A stretch of 64,000 bases of DNA from Pararge aegeria (GCF_905163445.1 NC_053208.1:24889986-24953985); one strand, 5' to 3'; shown: positions 34,641 to 46,840, numbered from the stretch's first letter. Program-made: numbers and translations. The notes: generated from the sequence alone by a model not told the origin.

Positions 34641-35999
34641 ATATAGTAAAAGGGGTGTTTAGCACAAAATAAAGAATGTGTCTGATTTAAATAATCTAAA
34701 GCCGCCGTAACGCTGAATATTAATATGGTGATATCTGCCTATCATCAGAGCTATATCACGTCATGAATAATTGTAATATGTAATTGTAATAATAAGTACT
34801 AGCATATTCCCCAATACCTACTAAATATAACGCTGTGCTAGAAGATCAACAGGTGTGGTACCATAGGAGAAGGTGCGTTATATAAATGAAAATAATCGTT
34901 TTCATAGAGCAATTACGACATCGTAGGTCGTTGCTACGAGCGCTACGGAAATGGCGTAGCTCCGTAACCGTTCTTTTTATACCCCTGACATTTTACAATG
35001 AGGTCACTGAACCTTTTGATTTAATAAGTTACTCTCCAACCACGCTGCTCCATTACGGGATATACATTTTTCAACAACATGGCGGGAAAATCTTTTTTTG
35101 AAAATCGATTACTATTTTGTATTATCAAAAAAAAACGATAATATGATGAACAAGACAAAAAAAAATTTTTTTTACAACATTTCTTGTATTTTACTTGTTT
35201 TTGTTCAAGTATTTTACTTTTATGGCACGATCTTGTTAGAATGAGAATGTATGTTAGAAAGAATCGACGAACCGAAATTTTTTTACAACTATTATTTAAA
35301 CTTTTTTTTTCACTTACAATTAAGACGGAAGTTCGAGAAAATTTTGATAGTTAACCATTGTTTATTTTATTGAAAAATTTCTAACGGGAATAAATTATTA
35401 ATAGTGTTCAAAATACACCATAATTTTTTCAAATAAAAAAAATATATATTTTATACTTTAAATAAATTAATTTACAAACACGCTTTTGTAGCCGCGCGCG
35501 CAATCTAAAAATGTCGTGCGCAGACCTTTTTTCAGCGTTAAATTGAAATTAAAAATAATGGAGAAAGAGTTCTGGGAGCTGAAAGTTTCTTATTGGAAAT
35601 TTCCTCCTTTTTCAGAATCATATTTTGAAATTTCTTAAATATTAATAGTTTATGAAATATTGGCAAAAAACGAAATGTATTTTTTTTTCGTCGTTAATTG
35701 TTTATAATTTTTGCAATTTTTTATGTGCTAAGACACGCTTTTGGCACATTTATCTAGGCGTCATTCCGGATCCAATGAGCTATCGCACATTTTCAACTTA
35801 TCGACTAGACTATAACTGATAAATAATTTTATGAAAAAGTGTGTGCGTGTAACCTTTACGCGCGATTGAAGTAAAACTCTTAGTATTATTTATTGATGAA
35901 AGAGTAAAATATTTCTGGGGCTCCGCCATTTTATTTTATATTTATTATTTCATTTACTATTCTATTCAATTATCGAAAAGGGTTATCGAGTCTACCGGT
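34641..35999. other. Small repeat, then AT-rich tract, no gene seen
   Basis: 34848-35010 is the third copy of the CGTTGCTACGAGCGCTACGG repeat. 35100-35480 is very AT-rich with long A and T runs. 35480-35950 looks repeat-derived (GCGCGATTGAAGTAAAACTC) but I cannot name it. Confidence 0.4.
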
Positions 36000-36175
36000 G
36001 ATCCTAGAGCGGGCAGTTACCTTGGCCAACGAATTAGTTTGGCCATCCAAAGGCGCAACGCTGCCAGCGTCTTAGGAACTGTGCTTCGCTGCGGTGGTTT
36101 CGAGGACGTTATAGATTTTATTTAGTTTGTTTTAGGTTATATTTATAAAACAATTACTTTCAAGAATAAATAAAT
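36000..36175 (+). pseudogene. Retroelement C-terminal remnant with poly(A) signal
   Basis: An open 41-codon end reads DPRAGSYLGQRISLAIQRRN then AASVLGTVLRCGGFEDV, stop at 36123-36125, and AATAAATAAA about 40 bases later. It shares the QRI-LAxQR pattern with 28152-28230. Family assignment is uncertain; I consider it an element remnant because the motif recurs and no upstream coding is present. Confidence 0.5.
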
Positions 36176-36359
36176 AGAATTTAAGTCTCATAATATATTA
36201 AATAATTTATTTACTATTCTATTTAAAATTCATTAACATCACTTTCACATTTTATATGTATTTTCATTTGTTAAACAGAATAATTGAGATTACAAAATTG
36301 ATGCACGTGTAAATATAACCTTGTCATTGGAACTAATGAATAAATATACTACGTAATTA

Positions 36360-36592
36360 CGCACATAGCCACCTAGCCCCAAAAGTAAGCGTAGCTTGAG
36401 TTATGGGAACTAAGATAGCTGATGAATATTTCTATGAATATAATATACAAAATTGTAATACACTTGTAATATACACATAAACACCCAGACACTAAAAAAC
36501 ATTCCTCTTCGTCACACAAACATTTTCCAGTTGTGGGAATCGAATGTGGGCCACGACTCAAAAAGCAGGTTCGCTGCCCACTGCGCCAAATT
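36360..36592 (-). mobile_element. SINE-2, full-length-like
   Basis: On the minus strand: tRNA-like head (TTGGCGCAGTGGGCAGCGAA, box A TGGCGCAGTGGG; box B GATTCCCACAACTGG), AACACACCAG-like middle and 3' body with CTACGCTTACTTTTGGGGCT. Confidence 0.72.
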
Positions 36593-36949
36593 TATATGCA
36601 AAATTAATTAAGAATATTATAGAATGTTGCAATCGTCAGAAAATTTAATTATTTATTTCTTACAAAAGTAATAAATAAACAAGTATATTTAGAGATTTTC
36701 AAAAAACTTTGAAATTTAAAATATTTTTTTAAAAATGTTGATTTTTATTCTCTTTGCTGTTCACAATTGATCCGTTTGAAAATATTGGCAATAAATAATC
36801 TTAATTGATAATTGATATTTGCCGTTAGCTGGCGTATAAGTCAACAAGCGTGGAGTATATGACATATACTTAACACAAATCCAAATTATTATTGATGTAA
36901 AAAATAAGTCGCGCCTAACGAAGTTTTACTTCAATTATATACGAGTATA

Positions 36950-37085
36950 TTACATAAATACTTACAATATACATATAGCACCCAGACACGGAAAAACATT
37001 CATGTTAATCACACAAACATTTTCCAGTTTTGGGAATCGAACCCACGGCAAAGTCGCTGCTCGCCGCGCCAATCGACCGTCAAAA
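36950..37085 (-). mobile_element. SINE-2, head part
   Basis: Minus strand, head with GGGTTCGATTCCCAAAACTG and the CAGACACGGAAAAACATTCA region in reverse. The 3' body is lost. Confidence 0.62.
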
Positions 37086-37849
37086 AATTTAAAGATAATT
37101 TTATGAAAGTAAAATGTTCACAATTTATTGTAGATAATTAGATAGAATAATTTAATTCAGGTTAAGTTTATATTTGATAATTGTATACAATTAAAAATAT
37201 AAATTATTAATTTACATTTCGTATAGACTTAATTAAAAATAACAACTGTAAAAAAAATAATTAATAGGGTATTTACGTTGTCATATTTAAATATTTTATT
37301 AACTAACTATAATCCTTGTAAATTTCTTAAGATCTATAAAATCGTTTCATAATAAAATGGCTAGTCATAATACCCGTGTATCTATACTTATATTTAAGGG
37401 AAATTATTCCTGACAATATGTTGCCTAATTTTGACGTAATTTATTTCATAGCATTATAAAAGTGACAAACAGTTTACTTTGTGGTGAACCACTAGTGTGC
37501 CAGGGATGTCGCCGAGTAGATAAAATAAATAAATAAATATACTACTATATTTTATGAATAATTTATAAAATAATACGTGGAGCTTAAACTTTGTGCCCCT
37601 TTTTTACGTAATGCCATGTATTTGGCACACACGCATTTTGATATATACTGTTTTTAAATCATTTTTTGGGATTCTAATCTTTTTAAAAACATAGGCAAAT
37701 TAACAGTGTCAGTTGTCAGTGCATTTGTGAATTCTGTGAATAAAAAGTAAATTCTTTGACAATAGAAACTTAATAATGTTCAAACTTATATTTAAAATAA
37801 TTTAAGGTCGAATTTCGACCGCTGGGCGATCACTACTATACTTATTACT
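37086..37849. other. No gene seen
   Basis: AT-rich. A small cluster at 37480-37510 (TGAACCACTAGTGTGCCAGG) and an AATAAATAAATAAATA run; no domain-bearing frame. Confidence 0.45.
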
Positions 37850-37879
37850 ATTATTATAAAATAATATACAGATAATATT

Positions 37880-37950
37880 ATTAAAAAATAATGAACATCA
37901 GATCATATCTCAAGGATTTCATCTGGTAATTTGTTAAAAAATTAAATAAT
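37880..37950 (-). pseudogene. LINE C-terminal scrap
   Basis: The minus strand reads FFNKLPDEILEI, matching the end of ORF2 in the LINE copies at 40.2 and 61.7 kb. Confidence 0.5.
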
Positions 37951-37954
37951 TTAA

Positions 37955-38185
37955 ATAACCTGTTAAGGTGTGTGGTAGTCATACCCCTAATTAGTTTCTA
38001 CGTGACATCGCACCGGAACACTAAATCGTTTAGCGGCTACTAACTAGCCACGGCCAAAACCTCTCACCAAACCAGAGCATAGAAAATACAGAAATTATAA
38101 ATTCCCAAACTGTCGGGCATCAAACCTGGGACCTACTACTAAAACTCATAGCGCTCAGCGTTGCGCCAGGGAGGTTCTTGAAGAG
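37955..38185 (-). mobile_element. SINE-3
   Basis: Contains CGACATCGCACCGGAACACT, GTTTAGCGGCTACTAACTAG, GGGCATCAAACCTGGGACCT (B box in reverse) and GTTGCGCCAGGGAGGTTCTT (A box side). Confidence 0.72.
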
Positions 38186-38939
38186 GAGGAGGGTAGGAGG
38201 ACTTCAAAACATGTATTCATAAAAATAGCAGATGTCATTTAATAACAAAGAAAGTTTCGTTTGATACTAAAAAGCAAAAAAGATTTAATATGGTGAAGAA
38301 AATAATCTTAACCTGCTAAACATTCGTGTATGTAGCACTCAGCAATGCGGATCTTACTATAATAATCATTGCATTAAAGAGTCAGGAAAAAAGGGAGCCA
38401 CCTGTCATATACAACGTGTAAATGTAAAACAAAAATAAAACTTCACGAGCTTTTACAGGTACATTGTGTACTTTCTCTTAGACTTATCTATGGAACCAAA
38501 AACCAAAGAAATTAGATACCGACCTAACAACAAAATTGCGAATGCATGCAAAATTAAAATCATGTTACTCCCGTCACTTTATTAGGTACACGTCGTGTAG
38601 CGTAGGTACTAAACGTGTGCTAAAAAAATAGGGGCGATGGATGGTAGAACAGGTATTAACTTCAATTCTATTAATGTTCAGGATGGCACTTAGATCTTTC
38701 ATTAATTAATAGTATTATAGACACTAAATACCTATTTTCTTAGCGGTAAGTATTTATTCTCATGAATATTATTATTCTTTAATTATGACATACTATTAAA
38801 GTATTAATTTTATATATACTGTTGTGGGTATGTACTCTATAACCGTGTCTCCCCAAGGAGTAAAATAAAACAACTGGACCGACTCTAATACTGTATATTA
38901 GGCTTCTCTATAGCTCATATTACTTGTTACCTTTAAATG

Positions 38940-39025
38940 ACTCGACTACCAGTTCGCAATGGTGTCTTCATCAGAGAAGACCACTGGCAAGAAACTCTAC
39001 CGTTGCTCTTTTATTCAATCAATTG
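38940..39025 (-). mobile_element. LINE 3' end scrap
   Basis: Minus-strand piece of the CR1/Jockey-group 3' UTR (CACTGGCAAGAAACTCTACC, TTGCTCTTTTATTC). It is followed directly by SINE-1. Confidence 0.55.
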
Positions 39026-39029
39026 AAAA

Positions 39030-39175
39030 CACTAATCCGCACTGGGCCTGCGTGATGGACTACGGCCTTAACCCCTTCTCATTGTGGGAGGAGACCCGTG
39101 CCCTGTAGTGGCCGGTGGGTATGTATGTATGTATGGTATGGTATGGGTCGATATGATGATGTTGAAGTATGTAGA
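39030..39175 (+). mobile_element. SINE-1, 3' half
   Basis: TAATCCGCACTGGGCCTGCG, CTTCTCATTGTGGGAGGAGA, then a (GTAT)n run and GATGATG. Confidence 0.7.
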
Positions 39176-39189
39176 TCTACTATGAAATC

Positions 39190-39732
39190 TATATATCTAT
39201 AAAATAAAAATGAGTCGCCGATAAATATGTACACCTATAAATTCCGAACGACTGGATTGGATAATTCTTTTTTTTGGGTTTGTGATTCTCAGGAAAAGGT
39301 AAGTTTAAAACGAAATTTACTTTTTTGGATATCATTGACTTTTTTTTACTTTTAATAAAATTGAAATTAGATTATCCCTGTAGATTTAATATTTTTTTTA
39401 ATTTTGTTACGGAAAAGCTTACATATAGATAATAAACATTTTTCTTTATTTCATATTATTTCATTTTTGTCTGTCTGTCAGTCAGTTTGCACAACACGCG
39501 GGAAATACTGAACCCTTTCAAATGCAATTTATATAGTTACAGCATATATTCCCAGTCAAAATCTTTTAAACTGGATGATCTATTTACAATTAAACTATTT
39601 CGTGTATAATATAAATACTATTATCGCTTCTGATATTTGTATTTCGCTAAAAACGTGCCAATTAACACAGATTGCGGTGGCGTGCAGGGTTGCAGGACTG
39701 CTTACGACGTACTCTTCAGACAAAGTCGCTAG
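39190..39732 (+). mobile_element. Probable non-autonomous Helitron-like element
   Basis: Ends ACTCTTCAGACAAAGTCGCT then AG|T (CTAG 39729-39732), preceded by GCGGTGGCGTGCAGGGTTGC as in the fragment at 34.02 kb. I place the 5' side near 39190 only from where repeat-like sequence begins. Confidence 0.45.
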
Positions 39733-39734
39733 TA

Positions 39735-40078
39735 TATGAAACTATTTTTATTTTGCTTTTGTAAAGGTTTGACCATAGATAATACGCTTATAAACAAGAG
39801 CAAACAATATATAATAAACGAAGCAATTGCAATTTTTTCCCTGCCCTGACATTCCTGGACAGTCCTTCCACCTATAGGGTCTATACGCTGCGCATCCCTT
39901 TTGACATTGGGGGAACGCGCGGAGACCCCACTTTGTCGGGTCATTAGCCATCAACCAACAATATCCCACAAGATAAATTGTTAATTGATGTTTCCAGGGT
40001 GCACCGGCCTGAATGTGGCTCAACCCCCCACAGCACTCAGGCAGTCGCGAAGGTTACCCGACCTGGCACCCCAAGTCA
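39735..40078 (+). repeat. Repeat Y, longest copy
   Basis: ATGAAACTATTTTTATTTTG at the left edge, CCCTGACATTCCTGGACAGT, TTTCCAGGGTGCACCGGCCT, CCCGACCTGGCACCCC at the right. The minus-strand open frames of 71 and 91 codons across it are by-products. Confidence 0.7.
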
Positions 40079-40079
40079 A

Positions 40080-40435
40080 GTCAAATATTTCTTTATTCAA
40101 TAGGCAAACGCGACCTGGTCTAAGAAAAAGCCCACAATAAACTTAGACGATTGTTTTTTTTTTGTTATTTAAAACTATTTTAGAAGCAACCTGGCTAGAG
40201 CAATAATTTACACCCAAACATTTTTCTCGTTGACGTAGGCCTTAACTATATTAGGACATTTCCATAAGCTTACAATTAATTCAAACTTTGAACTTTGCCA
40301 TCTCCAAGCTATAACTGGTAATTTATTGTAAAAACAAACAAAACAATTTCCTTTAAATGAATTATTTATTTTATGTAGTCTAGTATATTGCACTGCCAGT
40401 TTATTTTTGCTTCTATTGTTCAAAGTGCAAGTCAA
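40080..40435 (-). pseudogene. LINE 3' end with ORF2 C-terminus
   Basis: On the minus strand the frame 40208-40435 reads RSKNKLAVQYTRLHKINNSF, then KGNCFVCFYNKLP and near the end AYVNEKNVW. This is the end of a CR1/Jockey-group ORF2, followed by the usual tail (TTTCTTTATTCAATAGGC in reverse). Confidence 0.72.
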
Positions 40436-40439
40436 ATAT

Positions 40440-41084
40440 TTCTTTATTCAAATAAATTTCTTTACCCGTCGTAACTTTTTGCCTTTCTGGAACCTCTCCA
40501 CTAACACTTAAATTTTATGGTACGGTATTAAAGTTCAAATTTGCTTGTAGTTATTATTACGAATCGTTTGTGTGGGAGTATAGAAAAATGTTGTTTGTAG
40601 ACTTTATAAGCGTTTTTTATAAATTTTCCTCTCCGTAAGAACCATCTTCGCACTTAAAAAATAATTAGCGAAATTGGTTCTGTTGCTCTCGAGATTTGCG
40701 CCTAGCAACACATTCAGCGATTCATTTATATTATAGATGGAGGACAAAATAACAGAATCTCAATAATAATCATACTTTAAATAATGCCACCAAATATTAG
40801 TCCGCACCTACTAATACTATAAATTCGAAGATGAATTCCTCCGAGGAGGGAATTGGTTCGATACTATAAGGCACTGCTTGTCTAGTAAGATCATACCTGA
40901 GCCATATAAGAAAACTAAAACTTCCAACGCTAATACGGAGTCATACAAGGTGTGGACAAACAATTGTCTGAGAAGCTCGCAACGCATTGCTTTCTCTGTG
41001 TCAACTCACTTTACTTCAGTAATCGGGCCACTCCCTTCACATTCATGAAAAAAGGTTGGTTTCGATTAAATTAATTTATTTTAA
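40440..41084. other. No gene seen
   Basis: No domain-bearing frame. Near-palindromic AATTCCTCCGAGGAGGGAAT at about 40833-40852. Confidence 0.4.
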
Positions 41085-41410
41085 GTTGGTACTTTTAAAA
41101 CGCCTAGTGTATCTGATTTTAGTAACACTACCACCGGTTTGAAATACAGATTCTAGTATGTTCCAAGGACAGCAGGCAAGAAACTCAGCAGTTGCTTTTT
41201 CCCAACCGCATTTTACAATTTACCAAAATTTTTTCTGCGGTTTACTTCCAATCAACCTTTTCTTATAAAAATTCGTTTTATTAAGCTGTGTTAACATATG
41301 CAACGGTAAATCCAATATTACTTTTGGTCCAATATTATTTGGTCTCGCAAAGGTTATCTGCGCTATTCACAGATGTTATATACTCGTAAATATGGTGATG
41401 TCTGCATAAT
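41085..41410 (-). mobile_element. LINE 3' end, degraded
   Basis: 3' UTR block (CAAGAAACTCAGCAGTTGCT) at 41170-41220, then degraded C-terminal coding on the minus strand up to the TGGTGATGTCTGCATAATAT motif. Confidence 0.55.
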
Positions 41411-41414
41411 ATTA

Positions 41415-41520
41415 TCGGAATTGGTGTGGGCTGTTATGAAAGCGTGCTTGTTAAAAAGGTATAAAAGTTGCTTTTATTTCTCATAACTGGAGGTGTGAAT
41501 GTTATGTCGTATGTAATATA
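41415..41520 (+). pseudogene. Second copy of the signal-peptide-like remnant
   Basis: GGTGTGGGCTGTTATGAAAG (ATG at 41436) encodes MKACLLKR. A small change (GGTATAAAAG versus GGACTTTG in the 31.66-kb copy) then shifts the frame to an early stop. Confidence 0.4.
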
Positions 41521-44217
41521 ATAATATTCTAAAAATAGTATCATAGTACTAAGGGCATGGAAAGCCGACAACTCACATTGGGGAATCGTGATGTGATGGG
41601 TATAGCCCCTACTCTATAACGAGCTATCTCTTTTAGCAAAGAAACCAATAAGGGTGAACTGGTCTAAGCAAATTATAATTAAACACTAGCTGTATATTAT
41701 TTATCTGCGAATAATGAATACTCTGTGCCTACTTATTATAATTGAAAAGCATAATTTATTGTAATAAATTATTTTCGTTTTAAAATGCGTGATTTTTTAT
41801 TATTCATTACGTTAAATAGCTTTGCAAACTTTTGCTTATATCCACTAAAGACCAGTATTTTTTGTGATACATAGTATCGACGTTAGTTACACTATATAAT
41901 ATACTAATTGCACGTAGATAAATCAACTCCTTAGTAGATTTTCTTACGACTTGCTTTACAAATACTATTATTTCAAGGTGAAATCATAATTTAACTGTAA
42001 TAATGTACAGCCTACGTTACTTACTCAGAATGTATGGCGAAAGTCTTTTCATAAAAAGCAATCATTAAAACTTTCTTGTTTATAATATACATACCCATAC
42101 ATAAGTAGGTACATAAATGACAAAGATAAAAATTACCCTTTGCCGTAGTCAGATAAACTCGCAGCCCGAACTTCTAAAAGGAAGCCAATAATATTCAGTA
42201 AAAAACATTTTCATATTTGTTTTTTTGAAGAGCATTTTAAAAGCACTTTATTGCTTAGTGAACTGGATAAAATGTTATGGCTACGTTCAGTTATTAAAAC
42301 TCCCGTCGTGTATGTTTCCCAATGAAAATTTAATCTTTGCTAGGATTTATTGGTACTCGAATCAAAACACGAGTGGGCACTTGTGCCGGAAAGCGTTCCG
42401 ATTTTTACGAGCTCCTAACTCTTAAGAACAGGGGTCCCGTATAACGTGCGAAAACAACCAGTTGAGTCACTCAGCAAAAAAACTCCATGACGTTTATCTT
42501 ATCATTATCTATTGATAATATCACATTAAATGTCTTAGTATATTTATTTTTTATTGTTTATTAAACCCAATTAATTTGCAATTTTGTATTTACTTTTATA
42601 CTAAATCCGTCTGATTTCACGAATTACCTACATGCGCGCGTAATACGTAAATATTTTGAGCAAAAACACAATCTAAACTTATAGTTAAAATTCTAATCCT
42701 TAAGTAAATTTATTTTATACACTCGTTAAAACAATGATTTACATTAAATCTAGATTAGTCCGGATTGGATTCTATGTAAATGACAATCTTAGCTGCGTGA
42801 CGATTTTGTCACATCTTCATATTTATTTTGGAAAAATAAATGATAATTGTTGATTAATTAGGTCTCCTGCACTACTTCTATTTACAGTATGCCTATAGTA
42901 ATAGCATCTTAAGCCTTATCTCTCTTCCGAAGAAAAAAAAACGGCATTAGAACTCTGTGATGATATTTTGCTATATTTCAGTTTAACTTAAAGATTTCGC
43001 TTCGGATTAGATGCGGAACCTTGTACGAGTGTGTATATTACACTTGACCAGATAGATGGTTTTAATAAATCCTCGTGTCCTTTGTAAAACATAAAATCAA
43101 AATCGTTTTTGCTTTTATTTTTACACCTAGGATAACAAATTGAAATATTGGAGAGCGGAATATTTGTTTTGACTGCAGTTGTTGTTTACAATTGAAAGCC
43201 TATGTTGTTCGTAAAATGGAAGGGCTTATCCCGCGAGGGAGTGCAAGGGGAATTTGTATTTTTATTACTAAATCGCGCAGGGCGGATTATTTGGTTTTCG
43301 GACGATTAGTGAAGAAATAAAAACACGTAAAACGTGCTTTGCTCACTCGATTCTACAGAAAGTAATGTGAGACCTGACATCGACATAAGACTTATTGATG
43401 AATTCTAGAGTATTTAGAGGAATGGGAAGGAAGGAAGTGTAAAACAAGCTGCACTCACGCTTGTTTTCGTAGGCAACATGCTCTTTAAGAGTTTATTGTG
43501 CTACATTGAACTCTTTTATATAGGTATTTAGGTATGTAGGATTATTTGCTTGCCCCCCGTTCCAGGATTCAAAAGGAAAGGATACGAAAGAAGTTAAATC
43601 CTTCATCTTTTAGTTGAAGTAGGTGTATAGTAGGCCGACTAAGGAATGTGGTAGACATTCTGTCAATGAAACCTGCCTAGTGCTCTAATTATTGAATTAT
43701 CTCTATAAATATCGCTACTTCGTAAATAATCGTGTTTATAAATATCTTGTGGAGTGAAAATTGAGTATGATAGTTCTTATTATATTGCAGTGATATATGT
43801 TTTATATATTATAATCCTTGAAGTTTCTTATTCTTGTCTCGCTTTCATATTGAATTTTTTATTCTCGGTAGGTACGCGATCTAAACAGTCTCAAAATCAG
43901 TAGATACCTATGTAATCTTGGTTCTGGTTGCACCATTTAAGACTACGCACTTGGTTACGATGAAACTGTGTTGTTGCCTACACTCTCGAGACTCGAGGTA
44001 CAACAAGAAAATCATTTTGAAGCATACCGAACCACTCCCATAAGCGTTTTATACCATTCATTCAATTAAGATGCGAAGATATGACAATAAAACACACCCA
44101 TTATTCAGGTATACTATACCTGAATTCAGGGCTTAAAACTATCCTCAACGTTTATCAGACCATATTTGACGTAAAGGAGATATGTCTGTTAAACAATAAA
44201 CATATATAAAATATTAC
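41521..44217. other. Apparently single-copy stretch, no gene seen
   Basis: I recognise no repeat family here except short AT runs. The 66-codon frame at 42225-42425 has no domain, and no reading frame flanked by good splice signals stood out. This is the best candidate for ordinary intergenic or intronic host sequence. Confidence 0.5.
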
Positions 44218-44395
44218 GTTGTAGTCGAGCTTTTTGTGATAGAGCTCGTCCGGGGAAGTGCTTTCGTGATTCTTATTTCTGCCGCGAAGCAGCATTGTTA
44301 CAATGCTGTGTCTCGTTTTGAAGGGCGTGGTTGCCGGTTTTCAAGCGTATGAGGCTGAACACCTATGCTTCAAATTGATTGAAACAGGCATGCTC
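44218..44395 (+). mobile_element. SINE-3-related 3' body fragment
   Basis: GTCGAGCTTTTTGTGATAGA, AGCTCGTCCGGGGAAGTGCT, GAAGGGCGTGGTTGCCGGTT. A related piece is at 54515-54620 (AGCTCGTAGAGGGAAGTAAT). Confidence 0.55.
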
Positions 44396-44399
44396 TAGA

Positions 44400-44715
44400 C
44401 GTCATCATATAAACCTATTACCGGCCCACTACAGGGCACGGGTCTCCTCCCACAATGAGAAGAGGTTAAGGCCGCCACCCTGGCCCAGTGCGAATTGGCG
44501 GACTCCACACACCTTTGAGAACATTATGTAGGACTCTCAGGCATGCATGTTTCGTCGCGATGTTTTCTTTCACCGTTGAAGCAAGTAATATTTCAATTAC
44601 ATAAAACGAATACACATAACTTAGAAAAACAGAAAAAATTTAAAGGTGCGTGCTGGGATTCGAACTCGGCCCCCCGAAAGTGAAGTCGAGCTCCTACCAA
44701 CCGAGCTAACACCGC
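44400..44715 (-). mobile_element. SINE-1, full length
   Basis: The minus strand starts with a tRNA-like head (GCGGTGTTAGCTCGGTTGGT: box A TTAGCTCGGTTGG; box B TTCGAATCCC). It continues through CTTCAACGGTGAAAGAAAAC, TTCTCAAAGGTGTGTGGAGT and CTCATTGTGGGAGGAGACCC to a TATGATGACG end. It is the best reference copy of the family in this window. Confidence 0.82.
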
Positions 44716-44999
44716 TTACACACGTTTATGCGCTTTATTAAGACTTAACAATCATTTATTAAGTCAACATCTCCAAAACTCAATAAATGGTTTAAAGATA
44801 AGCACTTGTATACTGTTAATGCAACGACTTCAAATCGATGTGTTTATAATTTTTCACAACAAATAACATATTACATTTGAGCTATGACTTTTGACATTCA
44901 TGATTTAAATTTTACAGTTTAATTACTGTTTCCTGTAATATTGTTTGCATGATTTTGCACTTGTAACCTATTTATTTTTATATATGTCACAGTTTTAAT

Positions 45000-45130
45000 A
45001 CGTGTATATGGCAAACAAAGATATTCTATTCTATTCTATGAGGCGCGTATTCTGAGGAGGCTCTTCACTCTGGAGCCCCTAACCGCCGGTTGCTTGGGTA
45101 TTCCAAAACCTCGCAAGCAGACAAGTTGAT
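45000..45130. repeat. LINE tail (TATTC)n plus GAGGAGGCTCTTCACTC repeat
   Basis: A GATATTCTATTCTATTC tail is followed by CGTATTCTGAGGAGGCTCTT and TAACCGCCGGTTGCTTGGGT. The second part recurs at 49165-49255. Confidence 0.55.
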
Positions 45131-45240
45131 GATTTTTTTTATAGTTAGATAGATATAAAAATATTTTTATGTATACTTGTGGTCGCCAAATAGTATTCGG
45201 TGCGCGATAAAAATATGTAATTAATTTTAATTAAGTTTTA

Positions 45241-45356
45241 ACCAATCCGCACTGGGCCAGCGTGGTGGACTACTGCCTGAATCCGTTCTCTTTGTGGCAG
45301 GGATATCTTTTTTTTTATCCCTGTATGCCCTGATGAAGGCAGGTGATGTTGATAAG
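45241..45356 (+). mobile_element. SINE-1, 3' half
   Basis: CCAATCCGCACTGGGCCAGC, CAGCGTGGTGGACTACTG, then a diverged end with T8. Confidence 0.65.
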
Positions 45357-45654
45357 TTTTAACATTATTAAGGTTCTATAATAGGCAAGGCTATACTTCT
45401 TTAATCGCAGATTCCGCCAAGACAACACTGGCATTTTCAAACAAATTATAATTCAAAATAATATTAAAAAAGAGTATATTTGCGTGTATGTGTCAAATAC
45501 ATGGTTACGATGGTAACAAATTAAATCGATGCTCTTACAGCATATCATGATAAATATCATCAGTACTTCGATATGGACCGATTATTTGGGGAAACTCGAC
45601 AGAGGTACTCGTAAATAGAGCATTCATTGTCCAGAATAAATGCATCAGAATTCA

Positions 45655-45720
45655 GTGTATTGAATGAATGAATTAATGAATACACTTTTATTATGAATGA
45701 ATGAATACACTCTTATTGTA
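45655..45720. repeat. (AATG)n-type microsatellite
   Basis: Interrupted TGAATGAATGAATTAATG run, partly doubled as ATGAATGAATACACTCTTAT. Confidence 0.7.
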
Positions 45721-46015
45721 TACCAAAGAAAAAAAGTAGTTACAGAGACATAAATACATAGCAAGAGAGTACAATTTGGTGGCCTTATCGCTACATAGCG
45801 ATTTCTTCCAGGCAACCAATGCGTAAAAGGAAAAAAACATAGAAAAGAGGTAGGTGGTGCAATAAATAAGATTTAAAAATTATAGAAATATATAAATAAA
45901 ATATAAATATAAAAATACCTATAATATATATAAATGAATATTCTACATATAAATACAAATAAGATATGAACATACATGAAAGAAGTAAATACATGAAGTC
46001 ATGAATACATGAAGT

Positions 46016-46330
46016 ATTGGATAGAAGTAGGCGTTACTTTGCAAAAATCTACGATATATATATATTAAAATTAAGCTTAATTTGCTATATACTCCTCGAA
46101 CAATAGAATCTGTATGGTGTAATTTGTAATTTGTTCAATCCTTATACGTACGTACGTTTCGCTCCGAAACCGGAGCATCCTCAGATGTTGACTTTATAAT
46201 AAATAATTGTTAATTAACAATTTTGCTTAGATTTTGCAAGCCATGTATAGCAATAAACTTTTTTGATTTGTAAAAGCTTTAAACCTTGTATTTTGTAAAT
46301 AAAGATATTCTTTTCTATTCTTTTGCACGG
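46016..46330. repeat. Foldback-family copy (related to 59.74-60.04 kb)
   Basis: Shares TATTGGATAGAAG, the AGGCGTTACTTTGC block, AATTAAGCTTAATTTGCTAT, TGTATGGTGTAATTTG and a CTCCGAAACCGGAGCATCCT tract with the element near 59.8 kb. It ends in an AAATAAAGATATTCTTTTCT tail. Confidence 0.6.
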
Positions 46331-46572
46331 TAGTGTGTTTAATGGTTTTTCTTTTATTTATTTAATAATTTAGTGCATAATGAAAAAAAAAATTGCATTC
46401 TGCACTCCTTCTCTATATAAACTATAAGTATGGTAAAATTTATGTCACTGTGTCTGCGCAATTTTCGTAAAAAGGTGGTACCGAGTTTTTGCTTCATGTA
46501 TTACTCTGCTCACAATAACTCTAGCGGAAACTGTAGATAACCGCACTGGTAGAATTATAAAATACATATTAT

Positions 46573-46840
46573 TCCCCTGCACGGCTAGCATAGGCCAGAG
46601 ACAAAAATTACATCCCCCGATTATATCCCCTGACAGGGGATATAATTAACGTCTCCACCAACTAAAGCACGGGAACATGGAATAGGGGTAGTTTATTCCT
46701 GTTTACTATTACATACATAATTTGCATATTATTTCCACTTATGCGTTAATTAATGCTCAGAGACTTGATAAAGTTGTGGGAGAAGATACATTTTTATCCT
46801 TTCCCCGGTGACATAAGTGTCTCCTGCCCATGCATGCATG
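46573..46840. mobile_element. MITE-like element, copy 1
   Basis: Imperfect terminal inverted repeats (CACGGCTAGCATAGGCCAGA on the left; GTCTCCTGCCCATGCATG on the right) around a body shared with 53831-54100 (TATAATTAACGTCTCCACCA, TTTTTATCCTTTCC). A palindrome with 13-bp arms and a 1-nt centre lies at 46620-46646 (core CCCCTGACAGGGG). Confidence 0.62.

Noticed and set aside
35850..36945. GAAGTTTTACTTCAAT-like strings on opposite strands near 35.87 and 36.92 kb as terminal repeats of a DNA transposon
   Set aside because: Only a short core matches, flanks diverge at once, and a SINE-2 and an unrelated coding remnant lie between.
39280..39310. Pyrimidine tract, CTCAG, six bases, then GTAAGT: a possible 6-nt exon
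   Set aside because: It lies inside the Helitron-like element at 39190-39732, in a position shared by that repeat type; six bases cannot be supported without transcripts.
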